Shown here piece by piece: positions 25,854 through 26,934 of a DNA stretch of 26,934 nucleotides (position 1 is the first letter of the stretch; every line of letters begins with the position of its first letter). The stretch is from Scleroderma bovista (taxonomy: Eukaryota; Basidiomycota; Agaricomycetes; Boletales; Sclerodermataceae), in NCBI GenBank assembly GCA_037178675.1, contig JAYMGJ010000256.1:1-26934 (forward strand), read 5' to 3'. A program made the position numbers and the translations under genes. The notes under the pieces are model-generated. The model had not been told where the DNA came from. It saw nothing but the letters and a program-made list of their open reading frames with translations, and did not search any database.

Positions 25854-26934
25854 TTGTATCCATCTGTATTATTTTGCCACTTAATTTATTCAATATTCAT
25901 GTTAATAAATATATATTAATTCTGAAAAATACACTACAGTACAACAAATATTTATATATTATGGATGGGGCATCATTGATGGTGGTAGCACAGTAGTCGC
26001 ATCATCGACACCAGTGTGGGGGTGGGTGGTGATGACATCGTTGTCACTGGGGGGACACAGGGGGCGTCATGGCTGGTGACCGCGACAATGTGCCAGACAA
26101 CAGTGGGGCTGGGAGAACGTGTCATCTTTGGGGACGTGCTAGTGAATACTGGGGATGGGGGACGTGGGGGGTGTCATCGTTGTGCTGGTGCGGGGGTGAG
26201 TCGTCGCTGGGGCTGGTTGTCATCATTGGTGGTCATCGTCGTGGTTGTCATCGTCATGCACACTGATGGTGGATTGTCCAGAGGGTGGGGGTGACATGCG
26301 TCACCCACGCAGGTTGTCATCATCATCATTGTCCAGGTGGTTGTCTGCATTGTTGACACAGGTCGTCAGTCATTGTCGGTTAGAGACGACACATTGTGGC
26401 TGGGTGTTGTTGTTGTCGGACAATGCTGGGATGGGGGTGGTTATGGTTGGTCGTCGTCCGTTAGAGACGATGGAGGGGTGGGCGTTGTTGTTGTTGTTGT
26501 TGTTGGACGACGCTGGGATGTGGGTCGTCGTTGTCGTCATTGTCGGTGGAGCTGTCATGGACGTGTGTTAGTGGTGGGCAACTGGATGTTGTAGTACATA
26601 CCTGATAACGAGTCGTTGTCGTCATGGGTGGTGGTGGTCAATGCGTCGTCATTGTGGTTGAATGGGAGGCAGAGTGGTGACGCAGGATTTATGTAGAGAA
26701 AATTTGGAGTTGTTGTGACGTGATTTGTAATCACAACAACTCCATTTTTTTTTCTAAGTCCCATGTTCTGCACCAAGGTAAGTACTTGGCACCCATCAAC
26801 CACAACTGACAACGACCACCCCACAATCCCCCAGCAATGACAATGACCACCGTGTTGTCATCAACAACAGTAACACCACGCACTGCAAGCATTTCTCAAT
26901 GTTTCATGACAAAACATTGTAAAAAAAATAAAGG
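25854..26934. other. AT-rich spacer then GTT/GTC-rich low-complexity DNA; no gene
   Basis: 25854-25970 is AT-rich. From about 25970 to 26660 the strand is dominated by GTTGTC, GTCGTC and GGTGG runs, including a (GTT)6 tract near 26485-26503. A diverged direct repeat (about 26378-26437 and 26459-26525) shares GTTAGAGACGA, a GTTGTTGTTG run and ACRAYGCTGGGATG. Open frames on both strands here are artefacts of low complexity. I see no protein or RNA gene. Confidence 0.6.
26706..26743. other. Perfect 13-bp hairpin followed by a T run
   Basis: GGAGTTGTTGTGA (26706-26718) pairs with TCACAACAACTCC (26731-26743) across a 12-base loop, followed at once by A and nine Ts (26744-26753). The shape resembles an intrinsic terminator, but in a fungal genome it is more likely a small palindromic repeat. 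Confidence 0.6.

Noticed and set aside
25970..26600. Several open frames rich in Val/Gly/Trp or Thr/Met/Pro
   Set aside because: They are translations of GTT/GTC/GGTGG simple sequence, open in several frames at once.

Overview
The window looks like a transposon graveyard from a basidiomycete genome, most likely an Agaricomycete. The evidence is the 46-65 bp introns with GT(GC)-AG ends that restore long reading frames, and the set of recognisable families: Plavaka-type transposase fragments, Ty1/copia and chromodomain Ty3/gypsy retrotransposons, a Tc1/mariner element, and a two-gene terminal-inverted-repeat (TIR) DNA transposon of a kind common in Agaricomycetes. I see no convincing single-copy housekeeping gene. 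All coordinates and splice models come from reading the sequence by eye.

Layout, left to right. (1) 1-2770: an unidentified ORF (488-1153), a decayed N-terminal Plavaka fragment (1297-2152, +) and a short copia-like LTR scar (2206-2430). (2) 2772-2844: a tRNA-like cloverleaf. (3) 2845-5248: CpG-biased repeats, including a ~310 bp direct duplication (3763-4072 and 4858-5166). A 644 bp MITE with TA target duplications (4200-4843) lies between the copies. (4) 5249-10321: a complete but inactivated Ty1/copia element on the minus strand, with two ~279 bp LTRs, a polypurine tract, and a primer-binding site matching the anticodon arm of initiator tRNA-Met. (5) 10322-11682: the integrase-chromodomain end of a Ty3/gypsy pol (+), followed by an antisense ORF gene (12836-11785, -). 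(6) 12839-24093: a two-gene DNA transposon with 34 bp perfect TIRs. It holds gene B (13600-15073, -) and a long 11-exon transposase-like gene A (15422-19676, -). (7) 20884-24072: a 3,189 bp Tc1/mariner element inserted at a TA inside the right TIR of that transposon. It carries a DDE transposase (-) and a second, convergent five-exon gene (+). (8) 24094-24874: the 3' end, polypurine tract and 618 bp LTR of a gypsy element (+). (9) 24875-25712: a central Plavaka transposase fragment (-). (10) 25713-26934: a minisatellite and GTT/GTC-rich low-complexity DNA.

Nesting. Removing the Tc1 element plus one TA rebuilds the split TIR of the two-gene transposon exactly. Removing the two-gene transposon brings the gypsy chromodomain, the antisense ORF and the gypsy polypurine tract plus 3' LTR together, so these may be one chromovirus carrying an antisense gene between pol and its 3' LTR. 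The LTR in turn sits in a Plavaka relic.

Decay. Sixteen of the 17 premature stops I can place inside recognisable frames are TGA, mostly where the family has arginine, as expected from CGA to TGA change at CpG. The exception is transposase-like gene A, which is almost free of CpG (none from about 15415 to 16125) and has no internal stop after its first exon.
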